Positions 1-9,017 of a stretch of 64,000 bases of DNA are shown one piece after another. The stretch lies in assembly GCA_027483645.1 (NCBI GenBank), contig JAIXUD010000008.1, forward strand, positions 1 through 64,000. The letters are read 5' to 3'. The number at the start of each line of letters is the position of its first letter. Positions within the stretch are counted from its first letter, which is position 1. The notes under the pieces are model-generated. The model had not been told where the DNA came from, ran no database searches, and worked only from the letters and a program-made list of their open reading frames with translations. A program made the translations under genes and the position numbers. Origin of the DNA: Sphingobacteriales bacterium. Its GTDB lineage: Bacteria > Bacteroidota > Bacteroidia > Chitinophagales > CAIOSU01.

Positions 1-84
1 AATAACCAATAACCAATAACCAATAACCAATAACCAATAACCAATAACCAATAACCAATAACCAATAACCAATAACCAATAACC
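1..84. repeat. AATAACC heptamer tandem array
   Basis: Twelve perfect head-to-tail copies of AATAACC fill positions 1-84 and may continue left of the window. The array ends 3 bases before the GTG start of the tatD-like gene, so it occupies the place where promoter and leader should be. The same heptamer, less perfectly repeated, recurs near 14.5, 19.9, 27.5, 28.65, 39.45 and 55.87 kb. Copy number could vary by slippage. Confidence 0.95.
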
Positions 85-87
85 CAA

Positions 88-885
88 GTGACCTTAACCG
101 ATACCCATACCCACCTCTATAGCAACAAATTTGCCTACGACCGCGACGATATGATGCAACGCGCGCTGGATGCGGGCGTTACCCGCCTGTTTATGCCTAA
201 CGTAGACTCCGAATCGATACCAGGTATGGTGGATTTGGTGGCGAAGTACCCCGACAACTGTTTCGCCATGATGGGCCTGCACCCTTGCCACGTAAAGGAA
301 AACGCTGCCGAAGAACTGGAGATGGTGCGCCGCTGGCTGTTTGAAAAAACCGATGCCGAAGGCCAAAAGCATGATATTACCTTCTATGCCGTAGGCGAGA
401 TAGGGTTGGATTACTATTGGGACCTTACCTTCCGCGAGCAGCAAAAGGAAGCCTTAAAGCTACAAGTAAGTTGGGCTAAGGAACTGGGTCTGCCCATCGT
501 CATCCATAGTCGTGAATCATTTGATGATATTGCCCCGATACTTGAGGAGCTTGCCGATGAGCGCTTGCGCGGGGTGTTTCACTGCTTTACGGGTACGGCG
601 GCACAAGCCAAGCGCGCTATTGATTTGGGTTTTTATTTAGGTATTGGCGGGGTGGCTACCTTTAAAAATGGTGGAATTGCCGAGATATTGCCAGAAATTG
701 GCCTTGATCGTATAGTGTTGGAAACCGATGCACCCTACCTAGCCCCTGTGCCCCACCGCGGCAAACGCAATGAAAGTGCCTATGTGCGCCTAGTAGCCGA
801 TAAGTTGGCTGAAGTTTTAGGTAAGAGTACTTTGGAAGTTGCGGAGATTACCACGACTAATTCTAGGGAGTTGTTTGGAGTTTAA
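88..885 (+). CDS. TatD family metal-dependent hydrolase (DNase)
   Basis: A 265-residue TatD-type amidohydrolase, predicted cytoplasmic 3'-5' DNase or hydrolase with two metal ions in a TIM barrel. The expected ligands are visible: His7 and His9 in THTHL, Glu104 in GEIGLDYY, His140 in VIHSR, His165 in HCFTG and Asp214 in ETDAPYL. Length is normal for the family. The start is GTG directly after the heptamer array; no earlier start is visible in the window, and the THTHL motif begins at residue 6 as usual. It is monocistronic, followed by a convergent tRNA-Ser. The exact substrate cannot be told from sequence. Confidence 0.93.
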   Translation: MTLTDTHTHLYSNKFAYDRDDMMQRALDAGVTRLFMPNVDSESIPGMVDLVAKYPDNCFAMMGLHPCHVKENAAEELEMVRRWLFEKTDAEGQKHDITFYAVGEIGLDYYWDLTFREQQKEALKLQVSWAKELGLPIVIHSRESFDDIAPILEELADERLRGVFHCFTGTAAQAKRAIDLGFYLGIGGVATFKNGGIAEILPEIGLDRIVLETDAPYLAPVPHRGKRNESAYVRLVADKLAEVLGKSTLEVAEITTTNSRELFGV

Positions 886-900
886 AAGTCCTAAAATAGA

Positions 901-930
901 AACCCCCGCCAGCCATTGCTAACAGGGGTT
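901..930 (-). terminator. terminator behind tRNA-Ser
   Basis: Read leftward, an AACCCC/GGGGTT stem lies 3 bases after the tRNA-Ser 3' end and is followed by a T-rich tract (TTTCTATTTTAG). It may also stop rightward transcription from tatD. Confidence 0.6.
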
Positions 931-933
931 CAG

Positions 934-1021
934 CGGAGAGCGAGGGATTCGAACCCTCGATACCCTTTTGGGATATACACACTTTCCAGGCGTGCTCCTT
1001 CGACCACTCGGACAGCTCTCC
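934..1021 (-). tRNA. tRNA-Ser (GGA)
   Basis: An 88-base type II tRNA. The acceptor arms GGAGAGC and GCTCTCC pair perfectly, the discriminator is G, and CCA is not encoded. The anticodon loop CTGGAAA gives anticodon GGA, and the long variable arm contains TATCCCAAAAGGGTA. T-loop GTTCGAATC is canonical. Confidence 0.96.
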
Positions 1022-1173
1022 ATTGTTCGATTGCAGGGTGCAAAAATCCATAAAATATAACCAAATAGCAACTAGCACTTTCAACTATTTATTTAGTACG
1101 TAGTTTGAATTGGGATCCTTGGGCAATTTTAAGGGGATAAAAAGTATTTATTAATACAATTAAAATAATACTA

Positions 1174-1204
1174 TTTGTTCGGCTTAAAAGTATACGTATT
1201 TTTG
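1174..1204 (+). promoter_or_regulatory. Bacteroidota-type promoter of the M48 gene
   Basis: TTTG at 1174-1177, a 19-base spacer, and TATTTTTG at 1197-1204 match the Bacteroidota consensus TTTG-N19-TAnnTTTG. The GTG start of the protease gene is at 1227. Confidence 0.75.
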
Positions 1205-1226
1205 GGTACGAAAATCTAAAGGGCAC

Positions 1227-2678
1227 GTGCGTTTCTTCTCTATTCTTATTTCTACTGTCTTTTGGTGTACCCTCTGGGGTCAGCAACAAAACCTGCAAGA
1301 CAACTATGTACCGTTGGCTTGCGATTCCACTGCTTGGAATGAACATTTAGAACAAGCTAGAAACCGATATAATAGCGACCTCACGGCAATAAAAAGTAAA
1401 CCCAAACTATACCGCACCGAGCTTACCGAAATGTATGCCGAGCGGTACCTAGGTATTTGCGAAAGGTATACCGATAACCATTTTTACACGGATACTTTCG
1501 TAAACAATTACTTCCAACGCATACTTTCAGAGATACTAAAGGGGAACCCACAATTGCCAACCGATGTAAGGCTATTGGTAGCTCGCTACCCTTGGGCTAA
1601 TGCGTCTTGCCATGGGGAGGGCACGATCATCATTAACCTTGACCTGGTTTCGTGGATGGAAACCGAAAGCCAAATAGCATTTGTACTTTGCCATGAGCTC
1701 GCCCACTATTACGAGGATCATGTAAACGAAGGATTGGAGGATTATGTGGCTTCGTTGAAAGATCCTGAATTTAATAAGAAACTGCGCCAAATCTATAACA
1801 GCGAATACAATACCTACGAGCAAGCCATGGCCTTGCTAAAGAACTTTGTATATTCTGACAGGAAACACAGTCGCTTATTTGAATCGGAGGCCGACTCGAT
1901 AGCCATTGTGCTGATGCGCAATACGCCCTACAGTGAGTTGGAAGCCTTAGGTGCTTTAGCCCAAATGGATAAGGTTGATGATGAAAACTATGATACCATC
2001 AACTGGGCGACAAAGTTTAGTTTTCAAGACTATCCTTTCAATCCATCTTGGCTACAGCAAGAAAGCGGGCTTGCCGGTTGGGGAAGTACCAATGTGAAAG
2101 ATATAGGTGAGCTTGACACCGACTCAATGAAGACCCACCCTGATTGTAAGCATCGCATAGAGCTGCTGCAATGGCAAGTACAGAGTGGGCCGAACAAAAG
2201 GATTTATGTGCAGCGAGAGCAAGATTTTGAAACCATAAAGGCCTACTCCCAGTTCGAGCGAGTTCGAAATACTTTCTTCTTCAAAAACTATGGTAAGAGC
2301 TTGTTCTTGGTTATGGATTTGTTGCACAAGTATCCTGATAATGCATATTTGCTTGGTATTGCCGGTGTATGTTTGTTAGAGATATACAAGGCGCAAGAAA
2401 AGCATGCTTTAGGCAAGTATGTAGCATCACCTGGCGCTTCAGAAATCTATTCGTACAATCAGTTGCTGATAATTGTAAACAACCTTCGCCTGGGCGAAAT
2501 TGGACGTATAGGTTTTCATTTTTTGAATAACCATCGTTCAAAAGCCGCCAAAGATGAAGAGTTGATATACAGCTTGATGCAATTCAGTAAAATTGAAGGC
2601 AATACGGAACTGTATCTTTCATTACAAAACTTATACAAAAAACAATACGCTGAAGGTAAATATATTTCTAAACTTTAA
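1227..2678 (+). CDS. secreted M48-like zinc metallopeptidase
   Basis: A 483-residue protein with a short N-terminal signal sequence (hydrophobic residues 3-17). The zinc motif HELAH is at 156-160 and the third ligand motif FESEADSIA at about 218-226, as in gluzincin M48 (Ste24/HtpX/LoiP-like) peptidases. Unlike HtpX it has no transmembrane helices around the motif, so it resembles soluble periplasmic M48 enzymes. The C-terminal half (about 290-483) is helical and may be TPR-like. The GTG start is 23 bases after a consensus promoter. It precedes a secreted protein gene by 23 bases, probably one operon. Substrate is unknown. Confidence 0.85.
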   Translation: MRFFSILISTVFWCTLWGQQQNLQDNYVPLACDSTAWNEHLEQARNRYNSDLTAIKSKPKLYRTELTEMYAERYLGICERYTDNHFYTDTFVNNYFQRILSEILKGNPQLPTDVRLLVARYPWANASCHGEGTIIINLDLVSWMETESQIAFVLCHELAHYYEDHVNEGLEDYVASLKDPEFNKKLRQIYNSEYNTYEQAMALLKNFVYSDRKHSRLFESEADSIAIVLMRNTPYSELEALGALAQMDKVDDENYDTINWATKFSFQDYPFNPSWLQQESGLAGWGSTNVKDIGELDTDSMKTHPDCKHRIELLQWQVQSGPNKRIYVQREQDFETIKAYSQFERVRNTFFFKNYGKSLFLVMDLLHKYPDNAYLLGIAGVCLLEIYKAQEKHALGKYVASPGASEIYSYNQLLIIVNNLRLGEIGRIGFHFLNNHRSKAAKDEELIYSLMQFSKIEGNTELYLSLQNLYKKQYAEGKYISKL

Positions 2679-2701
2679 CTCACTACCCAAAAAACCAAAG
2701 G

Positions 2702-4258
2702 ATGAAGAATTTATCATTAAAACTAATTTTACTGTTGCTTACAGTAGCAATTAGCCCATTGCTAGTGCAATCGCAAAATGTAAAAATTAGCGATGTATTG
2801 AAGGTGTCAATGCGCGGCGTAGGGCCGGTTGTAAAGGGCAATGAGGTGCAGGGCTATTATATGTTTTATCAACTAGACAAAGCCGACAAGGCGAACAACA
2901 ATTATCAGATTAAATTTATCGACCAAAATTTGAACGAAATTGCCAATGCTAAGCTAACGGATAGCAAATATCTTTATTTGCAAGAAGCATCTTTTGACAG
3001 TCAGTTTGTGATGCTTAAGTTTTGGGAGGCGAAAGAAAAGCAGATACAACTGCGCAAATACGATGGTACTGGCAAACAAGTAAGCAAAAAGATAATTACA
3101 CTAAGCCAACGCGGGGAGTTTTACCAGTTTTATACAACTGGTGCGGAAGGTGAGATACAAGGCGAATCGCTATTTGCCCTAGATGGTGTTGGCTTTGTAA
3201 ACTTTACACAACGTAAAACCAAAGGTTGGGGTTTTCAGGTTGATTTCATCGGTGTTGATGGTAAATCGTGGACGTATAATGCTAATATGGCCGATGCCAA
3301 GTTTCAATATGCCGGTTTCCTTGCCTCCGATAAGCAAAATGTATATGTGCTGGTAGGCGAGAAAACCAAAGCTATGGCCAATGATGTAGACTATAATGTA
3401 TTGGCGATTGATCTTGCTACAGGTAAAAAGAAATACCAAACGGTGTTGAAAGATGCCAAGTACGAAGTTGACCCTATGTCGGCATATATTGACAATGAAA
3501 CTGGAAACTTGGCAGTAATGGGCCTTTTCTACCCAGGCGGTGAAGGAAGGGGTGAAAAAAACGTACGAAGCTTGGGCCTATCGCTAGTTAAATTGTCGGC
3601 GGATGGCACTGTAATTTCTTCAAAGTACAATTCTTGGGCAACCGAAATAAGCAAGTACGTGGCATCGGATGCTAAAGGGCGCATACAGGATGTAGGCTTT
3701 ATTTTCTTTCATCGCATAGTGCAAACTGCCGATGGCAACGTGTATGCAATAGGTGAAAGTTACAAAAAAGCTGCTGATGGCGTGGGGATAGCAGTAGCGG
3801 CCTTGGGCGGTAGTGCTTCTGTTGTAAAATTGGTTGTGGAGGATATCTTCATTTTTGAGTTTGATAATGATTTTGCCATGAAATCAGTGCAACTTTTTGA
3901 AAAGAGCAAAACTGACGTAGGGCTTCCTCAAGGTGCTGGTGCTATACCTACTGGTATGTTGGGTACGTACGTAAAGGCTTTGGATGGCTTTGATTATCAG
4001 TATACCCAGATTAATAAAGAAAAAACATTGTTTACCGTTTGTTATGTTGATTTGGAGAAAAATAAAGGCGAGAAGCGCCAATGGAAATTTGGTGCCATTA
4101 CCTTTAACCAAGGTAAGTATGTAACCGACAAAATTAGCTTAGAAACAGAGGCCACTACCTTATATGTATACCCTGCCAAAACTGGATCCGTAATGATAAG
4201 TGAATATTATAGAAAGGCCAAAACGATTGAGAGCCGTTTGGAAAAATTGAATTACTAA
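2702..4258 (+). CDS. secreted protein of unknown function (DUF6770-like)
   Basis: A 518-residue protein with a clear signal peptide (lysines, a long leucine-rich core, cleavage near VQSQ at about 25). The body alternates short beta strands and D/G/N turns, in the manner of a beta-propeller-like or repeated-sheet fold, with phrases such as YVLVGEKTKAM and VYAIGESYKKA. I think it belongs to the Bacteroidota family called DUF6770, but that is recall, not a search. No catalytic motif is recognised and no T9SS tail is present. It follows the M48 gene closely and ends in a strong terminator, so the two are probably co-transcribed. Confidence 0.75.
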   Translation: MKNLSLKLILLLLTVAISPLLVQSQNVKISDVLKVSMRGVGPVVKGNEVQGYYMFYQLDKADKANNNYQIKFIDQNLNEIANAKLTDSKYLYLQEASFDSQFVMLKFWEAKEKQIQLRKYDGTGKQVSKKIITLSQRGEFYQFYTTGAEGEIQGESLFALDGVGFVNFTQRKTKGWGFQVDFIGVDGKSWTYNANMADAKFQYAGFLASDKQNVYVLVGEKTKAMANDVDYNVLAIDLATGKKKYQTVLKDAKYEVDPMSAYIDNETGNLAVMGLFYPGGEGRGEKNVRSLGLSLVKLSADGTVISSKYNSWATEISKYVASDAKGRIQDVGFIFFHRIVQTADGNVYAIGESYKKAADGVGIAVAALGGSASVVKLVVEDIFIFEFDNDFAMKSVQLFEKSKTDVGLPQGAGAIPTGMLGTYVKALDGFDYQYTQINKEKTLFTVCYVDLEKNKGEKRQWKFGAITFNQGKYVTDKISLETEATTLYVYPAKTGSVMISEYYRKAKTIESRLEKLNY

Positions 4259-4275
4259 GAGTTTAGTTCTATACC

Positions 4276-4315
4276 AAAAATGCCCCGTTACGAATTTGTA
4301 ACGGGGCATTTTTTA
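4276..4315 (+). terminator. strong intrinsic terminator
   Basis: A perfect 16-base inverted repeat (AAAAATGCCCCGTTAC and its complement) with a short loop, flanked by A and T runs. It can work in both directions between the convergent secreted-protein and ABC permease genes. Confidence 0.93.
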
Positions 4316-4397
4316 TTTACCAATTGCTGGAAAGGCTTTTGTTGGCGCAAATAGCTGCCAATTTGCAACGGAAACTAATGCCTAGATGATATTGCCT

Positions 4398-5702
4398 TTA
4401 CCCCCGCAACCACATACCCAAATCCTTTATGGTTATCTTCTTACCCTGCATCAATATGCCCGTGCGGTAAATGCGGCCAGCAAGCCATGTGGTAAAGATG
4501 AAACCCAGCACCAGCATTATCATTGATAAGGCCAATTGCCACCAAAGGCCTGGTATATCAAACCCCAGCCGCGCAGGCATTACTACCGGCGACGTGAGTG
4601 GGAAGATGGAGGCGATGACCGCCAGCGTGCTGGTAGGCTCTTGCACCACCGATGTCATGATGATGATGGAGATAATGATGGGCACGGTAACAATAAAGTT
4701 GAGCGATTGGTTGCCGTCCATATCATCGCCAGCGGCAGAGCCTATGGCAGCAAACAATGAACCGTACAGGATATATCCACCCACAAAGTAGAACACAAAA
4801 ATACCGAACAACTGCAACAGGTTTACCTGCCTAAAAGCCTCAATAAATTGGGCTACCTTGGCTTGGTCGGGCGCACCAGCCGACATGGCAGGGTCGTTGG
4901 CCACTTGGCTCAACTCGGTTAAGTACCCCGCAAATACCAATCCTAAAATAGTATACAAGCCAATCATCAGAAATCCCCAAATAACCAGTTGCGTAAGCCC
5001 TACTAGGCCAATGCCCAGTACCTTACCCATCATCAGTTGGAAAGGTTTTACCGATGAGATGATGATTTCCACTACTTTACTGGTCTTTTCTTCGGCCACG
5101 CTCTTCATTACCATAGTGCCGTATACGAGGAGTATAATATAAATGGCAAATCCGAGGGCATAACCCAAAGCGGTACCTAGCTCGGCACTGGCCTGCTTAT
5201 CGTCTTCCTCACCAATTATCTTTTGAGTGATGGATACGTCAATATTGTTAATCCTTTCTAGCGCCTGCTTGTCCACCTTTTCCTGCTCAATGAGTATGTT
5301 TCGGGTTACGCGGCTTATCTGGCTGGTAACATGGCTCTTGGCAGTGGGGCCCAGTTGGCTTTCACTTCGGTACTCGGGGCGTATGGTTTGCCAGTTTTTT
5401 GGTTGGGGTATGTACAGTATGCCGTCGTATTGAAGGTTTTTGTACACCTCGTTCATGTAAGCCAAGGTAGTATCCTCATACTTAAAGTAGAATCCGTCTT
5501 TATCTTCGAATTTATTTTTAAACAGGCCCGTTTCGTCAATTACCACAACTCGCCTCTCGGTTTCGCCACTTAATGCTACCAGTACCGAAACTACCATGAA
5601 TGCTACTATGCCCAGCGGGGCCAGCAAGGTGGTCAATAGAAACGATTTTTTGCGAACGCGCGTCCAATATTCGCGTTGTATAATCAGCCAAATCTTGCTC
5701 AT
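4398..5702 (-). CDS. ABC-2 type transporter permease (NatB-like)
   Basis: A 434-residue permease. It has an N-terminal cytoplasmic start (IWLIIQREYWTRVRKKSF), one transmembrane helix near 20-45, a large extracytoplasmic domain to about 175, then five or six helices. This is the ABC2_membrane_3 / NatB layout. The phrase KSVAEEKTSKVVEIIISSVKP at about 200-220 is the family's conserved coupling region. It overlaps the upstream ATPase gene by ATGA, so translation is coupled. The natural substrate is unknown; NatAB homologues export Na+ or peptides. Confidence 0.92.
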   Translation of the reverse strand: MSKIWLIIQREYWTRVRKKSFLLTTLLAPLGIVAFMVVSVLVALSGETERRVVVIDETGLFKNKFEDKDGFYFKYEDTTLAYMNEVYKNLQYDGILYIPQPKNWQTIRPEYRSESQLGPTAKSHVTSQISRVTRNILIEQEKVDKQALERINNIDVSITQKIIGEEDDKQASAELGTALGYALGFAIYIILLVYGTMVMKSVAEEKTSKVVEIIISSVKPFQLMMGKVLGIGLVGLTQLVIWGFLMIGLYTILGLVFAGYLTELSQVANDPAMSAGAPDQAKVAQFIEAFRQVNLLQLFGIFVFYFVGGYILYGSLFAAIGSAAGDDMDGNQSLNFIVTVPIIISIIIMTSVVQEPTSTLAVIASIFPLTSPVVMPARLGFDIPGLWWQLALSMIMLVLGFIFTTWLAGRIYRTGILMQGKKITIKDLGMWLRG

Positions 5703-6595
5703 GGTATTTGTACTTGACGGATGAAGATTTCGTTGATGCTTGGCAATATTTCGTTAAAGTGGTGTATCTCTAGCCCTTGGTCTAGTAAGGTGCGCAACAG
5801 TTGGTTAGGGCTTTGGCCTTCCAGGGCTTTCAATACTAAAGTACCTTCTTTCTCAACCACTATTTCGTAGCCCGGCAATTGCGTAGGGGCATGGGTGCCG
5901 TTGTATAGTACTTGGTACTTGTTTTCTTTAAACCGTTGGCGTATTTCCTTCACTTTGCCCTGTAAAATGTTCTGGCCATTATTGATGAGCACTATCTCTT
6001 CGCAAATTTCCTCCACCTGCTCCATGCGATGGGTGCTGAAGATGATGCTGGCACCCTTGCGGCGCAACTCGAAAATCTCGTCTTTTATCAGGTTGCTATT
6101 CACCGGGTCGAGGCCGGAAAACGGCTCATCTAATATCAATAGCAATGGGTCGTGCAGCGTAGTGGCGATGAACTGCACCTTCTGCTGCATGCCTTTGCTT
6201 AGGTCTTCTATCTTTTTGCCCCACCAGTCGGCAATTTGTAGGCGCTCGAGCCAATCTTTGACTTTTTTAGTAGCATCGGCTTTGCTCAAGCCTTTCAGGC
6301 GGCCTAGGTATACTAAGTGTTCGCCCACCATCATCTTTTTATATAGGCCGCGCTCCTCGGGCATGTAGCCGATAATTTGGTTGTGTGCTTCCTTAAATGC
6401 CTGCCCATCAATACGGATGGTGCCGCTATCGGCGGCTATGATGTTGGTAATAATGCGAATCAGGGTTGACTTGCCTGCGCCATTAGGCCCCAGCAAGCCG
6501 AATACAGCACCTTTCTCCACATTAAAGCTAATGTCTTTGTTGGCCTTGTGGCTGCCGTAGCTTTTATTTATATGGTCCAGTTCAAGGATGTTCAT
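5699..6595 (-). CDS. ABC transporter ATP-binding protein (NatA-like)
   Basis: The ATPase partner of the downstream permease, 298 residues from the chosen start. Walker A is GPNGAGKS, the signature is LSKGMQQKVQ, Walker B is LLILDEPFSGLDP, and the H-loop is STHRMEQ. The C-terminal 80 residues form the extra domain typical of NatA/DUF4162 ATPases. I chose the ATG at 6595 over one ten codons upstream because MNILELDHINKSYG is the normal family start and a -7-like TATCTTTA (6601-6608) would lie inside the longer version. Confidence 0.92.
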   Translation of the reverse strand: MNILELDHINKSYGSHKANKDISFNVEKGAVFGLLGPNGAGKSTLIRIITNIIAADSGTIRIDGQAFKEAHNQIIGYMPEERGLYKKMMVGEHLVYLGRLKGLSKADATKKVKDWLERLQIADWWGKKIEDLSKGMQQKVQFIATTLHDPLLLILDEPFSGLDPVNSNLIKDEIFELRRKGASIIFSTHRMEQVEEICEEIVLINNGQNILQGKVKEIRQRFKENKYQVLYNGTHAPTQLPGYEIVVEKEGTLVLKALEGQSPNQLLRTLLDQGLEIHHFNEILPSINEIFIRQVQIP

Positions 6596-6620
6596 GGGCG
6601 TAAAGATAGCGGTTATTGTA

Positions 6621-6653
6621 GACACAAGATGAAAGACAAAAGACGGAACACGG
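6621..6653. repeat. degenerate GAC-type phrase
   Basis: GACACAAGATGAAAGACAAA followed by AGACGGAACACGG. This is one of many intergenic strings built from AAGAC/GGAC words. It lies in the gap between tolC and the ABC ATPase gene. Confidence 0.55.
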
Positions 6654-6749
6654 CTTCAAATCGACAAAACGCACGTCATAGTGAAGGCTTACATGATTTA
6701 TGATAAGAATGGTGCCCTTCGCAGCAATGAGGGACAGTGTCAAAAGAAA

Positions 6750-6779
6750 GAGGTCCGGGGCCTGCTTTCCCCGAACCTC
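6750..6779 (-). terminator. terminator after tolC
   Basis: An 11-base stem (one mismatch) between 6750-6760 and 6769-6779, followed leftward by TTTCTTTTG. It separates tolC from the ABC genes and suggests these have their own promoter. Confidence 0.75.
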
Positions 6780-6802
6780 ACACACAACTAACTAAATCTT
6801 TA

Positions 6803-8164
6803 TTATAATTTACCCATCGCCTTTTCCACGGCTACCCTTGTTACCAATAGTTTATAAATGGCATTGGTATAATTGGCTTGCGTTTCGGTAAGCGATGATT
6901 CTGCTTGGGCCAGCTCTAGGCTCGATGATAGGCCTTCACGGTTCATCATGCTTACCTTATTGAAAATTTTCTGCGCCAATTCCAAACTGCGCTTTTGCTG
7001 TTCGAAGTTGAGGGTGGCGTTTTTGAAATCGTTAAGCGCATTTTTGAATTGCAGCGCTGCCTGAATCTTAAAGTTTTCGATGTTGTTCTCAATCTTCAAC
7101 ATGTCCAAGCGCTTCTGTTGGTAAACCGAACCATTTTTGTAACTGTCGAAAATGGGGACGTTCAATTGAAAACCAACATATCCGCTCTGGAACCAAGGTT
7201 GGTTCATATCAAAGAAGTTGAACGACTGGCGCTGGGCATTAAACCCGTATCCAAAAAAGCCCACAAGCGATGGGAAATAGTTGGCCCTTACTTGCTGTGC
7301 ATCATATTTGCGTATCTCAAGCTGCGTTTGCAGTAGGCCGTATTCCACGCGGTTTTCGTAGTTGAATTCGCCAAAGCTTGTATCGGCGTTAAGTGTAAGC
7401 ATTTCGTTAAGGGTGCCGCTCAATTTTATGGGCTGCTCCAAGACCATACCCATTTGGTATTTTAGCACATTCAGGGCCAGCTCCGCGCCAAACGATGCCT
7501 CGGTATACTTACTGCGCAAGTTGCTCAAGGCCAGTGTAAGACGATCCACACTCAGTTCCTCGGTAAGGCCAGCTTTGTACAGCTCCGATGTTTCGTATTG
7601 CAGGCGCTCAATATTTTTAATGTTGCCTTCCAATATGCGGCGGCTTTCCTCAGCCACTAGGGCATTGTAGTACGAAGTGGCAATTTGCTGGCGTACCTCA
7701 ATCTCTGTAAGGTCCACTTGGTCGTTCGAAATGGCCATAAATGCTTTGTTGGCCTTCAGGCCTATAAAGTAGCGTCCATCCAAAATCAATTGTGATACCT
7801 CAAACTTAAAGGTGCTGGTATGCGCAGTACCAAAGGTTACTTCCAAATCCTGCGGATTACCAATGGCTCCAGCGGGGATAATGCTTACTGGGAGTTTGAA
7901 GTTGTTCTGGTAGTTAAGGCTGGCACTAATTTGTGGCAAACCGGTGGTCATTATCTCCACGGTGCGCATTTTGGTAATGCGGGTCTCTAGGTTAGCGTTT
8001 TTTATAGTTACGTTATGCTCGAAAGCATACGCCTGTGCCTGCTCCAGGGTAAAAGTTACGGTATCGGTAGCAGCAACTGGGGTAGTTTGTGCATAGCTTG
8101 CAAAGGTTGCCATGGTAATTAATAAAACCGAAAGGCATTGTAATAAGGTGGTTGGTAGTTTCAT
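6803..8164 (-). CDS. TolC family outer membrane efflux protein
   Basis: A 453-residue outer membrane channel with a signal peptide (cleavage near TFASYAQ, about residue 26). It shows the two tandem OEP halves of the TolC fold: long heptad-rich helices (for example LEIRKYDAQQVRANYFPSL, and the C-terminal LELAQAESSLTETQANYTNA) with short beta-barrel segments between them. Its ATG overlaps the tetR stop (TAATG), so the two are translationally coupled. No HlyD or RND gene is adjacent, although a NatAB-like exporter follows after a terminator. It probably forms the outer membrane exit of an efflux pump under TetR control. Confidence 0.93.
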   Translation of the reverse strand: MKLPTTLLQCLSVLLITMATFASYAQTTPVAATDTVTFTLEQAQAYAFEHNVTIKNANLETRITKMRTVEIMTTGLPQISASLNYQNNFKLPVSIIPAGAIGNPQDLEVTFGTAHTSTFKFEVSQLILDGRYFIGLKANKAFMAISNDQVDLTEIEVRQQIATSYYNALVAEESRRILEGNIKNIERLQYETSELYKAGLTEELSVDRLTLALSNLRSKYTEASFGAELALNVLKYQMGMVLEQPIKLSGTLNEMLTLNADTSFGEFNYENRVEYGLLQTQLEIRKYDAQQVRANYFPSLVGFFGYGFNAQRQSFNFFDMNQPWFQSGYVGFQLNVPIFDSYKNGSVYQQKRLDMLKIENNIENFKIQAALQFKNALNDFKNATLNFEQQKRSLELAQKIFNKVSMMNREGLSSSLELAQAESSLTETQANYTNAIYKLLVTRVAVEKAMGKL

Positions 8165-8769
8165 TATTGCGATGTTTTCTTTTTCTCTAGATAGGCCTGC
8201 CCTTTTGCTGAGGCAATACCGTGCAAATGATAGTTTAGCGTTTCCTGATATACCGATACAAAGTCGTATTTCGAAAAAGGGAATAGCCTTTGGTCGATAA
8301 TTAAATCCATACGGGCAATATATATTTTGGCAAGGATGTCGGGGTTGATGTCATCTCGATACAATCCTTCTGCCACACCACGTTTCAGGTTATTGAGGAA
8401 AATATTGAACACGAAGTTCATCTTATGGTCGGTAAACAACTGCCACGCACTAGGGTAATAGCGCTGTATGTCGCTTACTATGGCTGGGTTTATGCCTTTC
8501 AAGTGGCTGGTAACATGGCGGGCAATGGATAGGAGTTCTTCAATGGCGTTTGGTGCATCTTTCACCGCTTCGGCAATCTGGTTTTGCTCCAGCGCCAAGT
8601 GGTTTTCCATGGTGCGGTTTACCAAGTCGGCCTTATCGGTTACAAACTGATATAAGGTCTTCTTTGAGGCGCCCAGTGCCCGCGATAGATCGTCCATAGT
8701 TGTATTCTTTACCCCGTGGGTAAAAAACAGTTCTTCGGCCTTGGTCAATATTTTATTAAGTGTACTCAA
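8164..8769 (-). CDS. TetR family transcriptional regulator
   Basis: A 201-residue repressor. The N-terminal helix-turn-helix is at about 24-45 (TTMDDLSRALGASKKTLYQFV), followed by the usual helical ligand-binding domain. It is translationally coupled to tolC downstream. A consensus -7 box and a perfect 15-base inverted repeat lie just upstream, so it very probably represses its own tetR-tolC operon and responds to an unknown exported compound. Confidence 0.93.
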   Translation of the reverse strand: MSTLNKILTKAEELFFTHGVKNTTMDDLSRALGASKKTLYQFVTDKADLVNRTMENHLALEQNQIAEAVKDAPNAIEELLSIARHVTSHLKGINPAIVSDIQRYYPSAWQLFTDHKMNFVFNIFLNNLKRGVAEGLYRDDINPDILAKIYIARMDLIIDQRLFPFSKYDFVSVYQETLNYHLHGIASAKGQAYLEKKKTSQ

Positions 8770-8797
8770 AAAAAAGGGTTGTATTAAGAATGCGGCG

Positions 8798-8857
8798 CAA
8801 AGGTATGTCGTAAAAACTTTGGAAACCTATAAATGTTTTAAAGTTTCCAAAGTTTTT
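8798..8857 (-). promoter_or_regulatory. tetR promoter with palindromic operator
   Basis: Read leftward, TACCTTTG (8798-8805) is a perfect -7 box 29 bases from the tetR ATG. Two arms, AAAAACTTTGGAAAC at 8812-8826 and its exact complement at 8843-8857, are separated by 16 bases and overlap the -33 region. This placement is what a TetR-family repressor would need to block RNA polymerase; binding is inferred. Confidence 0.7.
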
Positions 8858-9017
8858 AAAGTTTTTTCGACGAATGGCACATTTTAACCTTCAAAAGTGA
8901 CTCGTACTGATGTACGAAGTGGCGTGAGAAATATTGTAGCCAAATACGCTTCCATCTATATTCCATTTTTTGGGTGTTCCTTGGCACTGGCTATGGTGGT
9001 TAAAATGGAACCACAGA

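Noticed and set aside
1-84. CRISPR array
   Set aside because: A 7-base unit with no spacers; no cas gene in the window.
863-1084. Minus-strand ORF of 73 codons
   Set aside because: It is the tRNA-Ser gene read as protein (SEWSKEHAWKV...).
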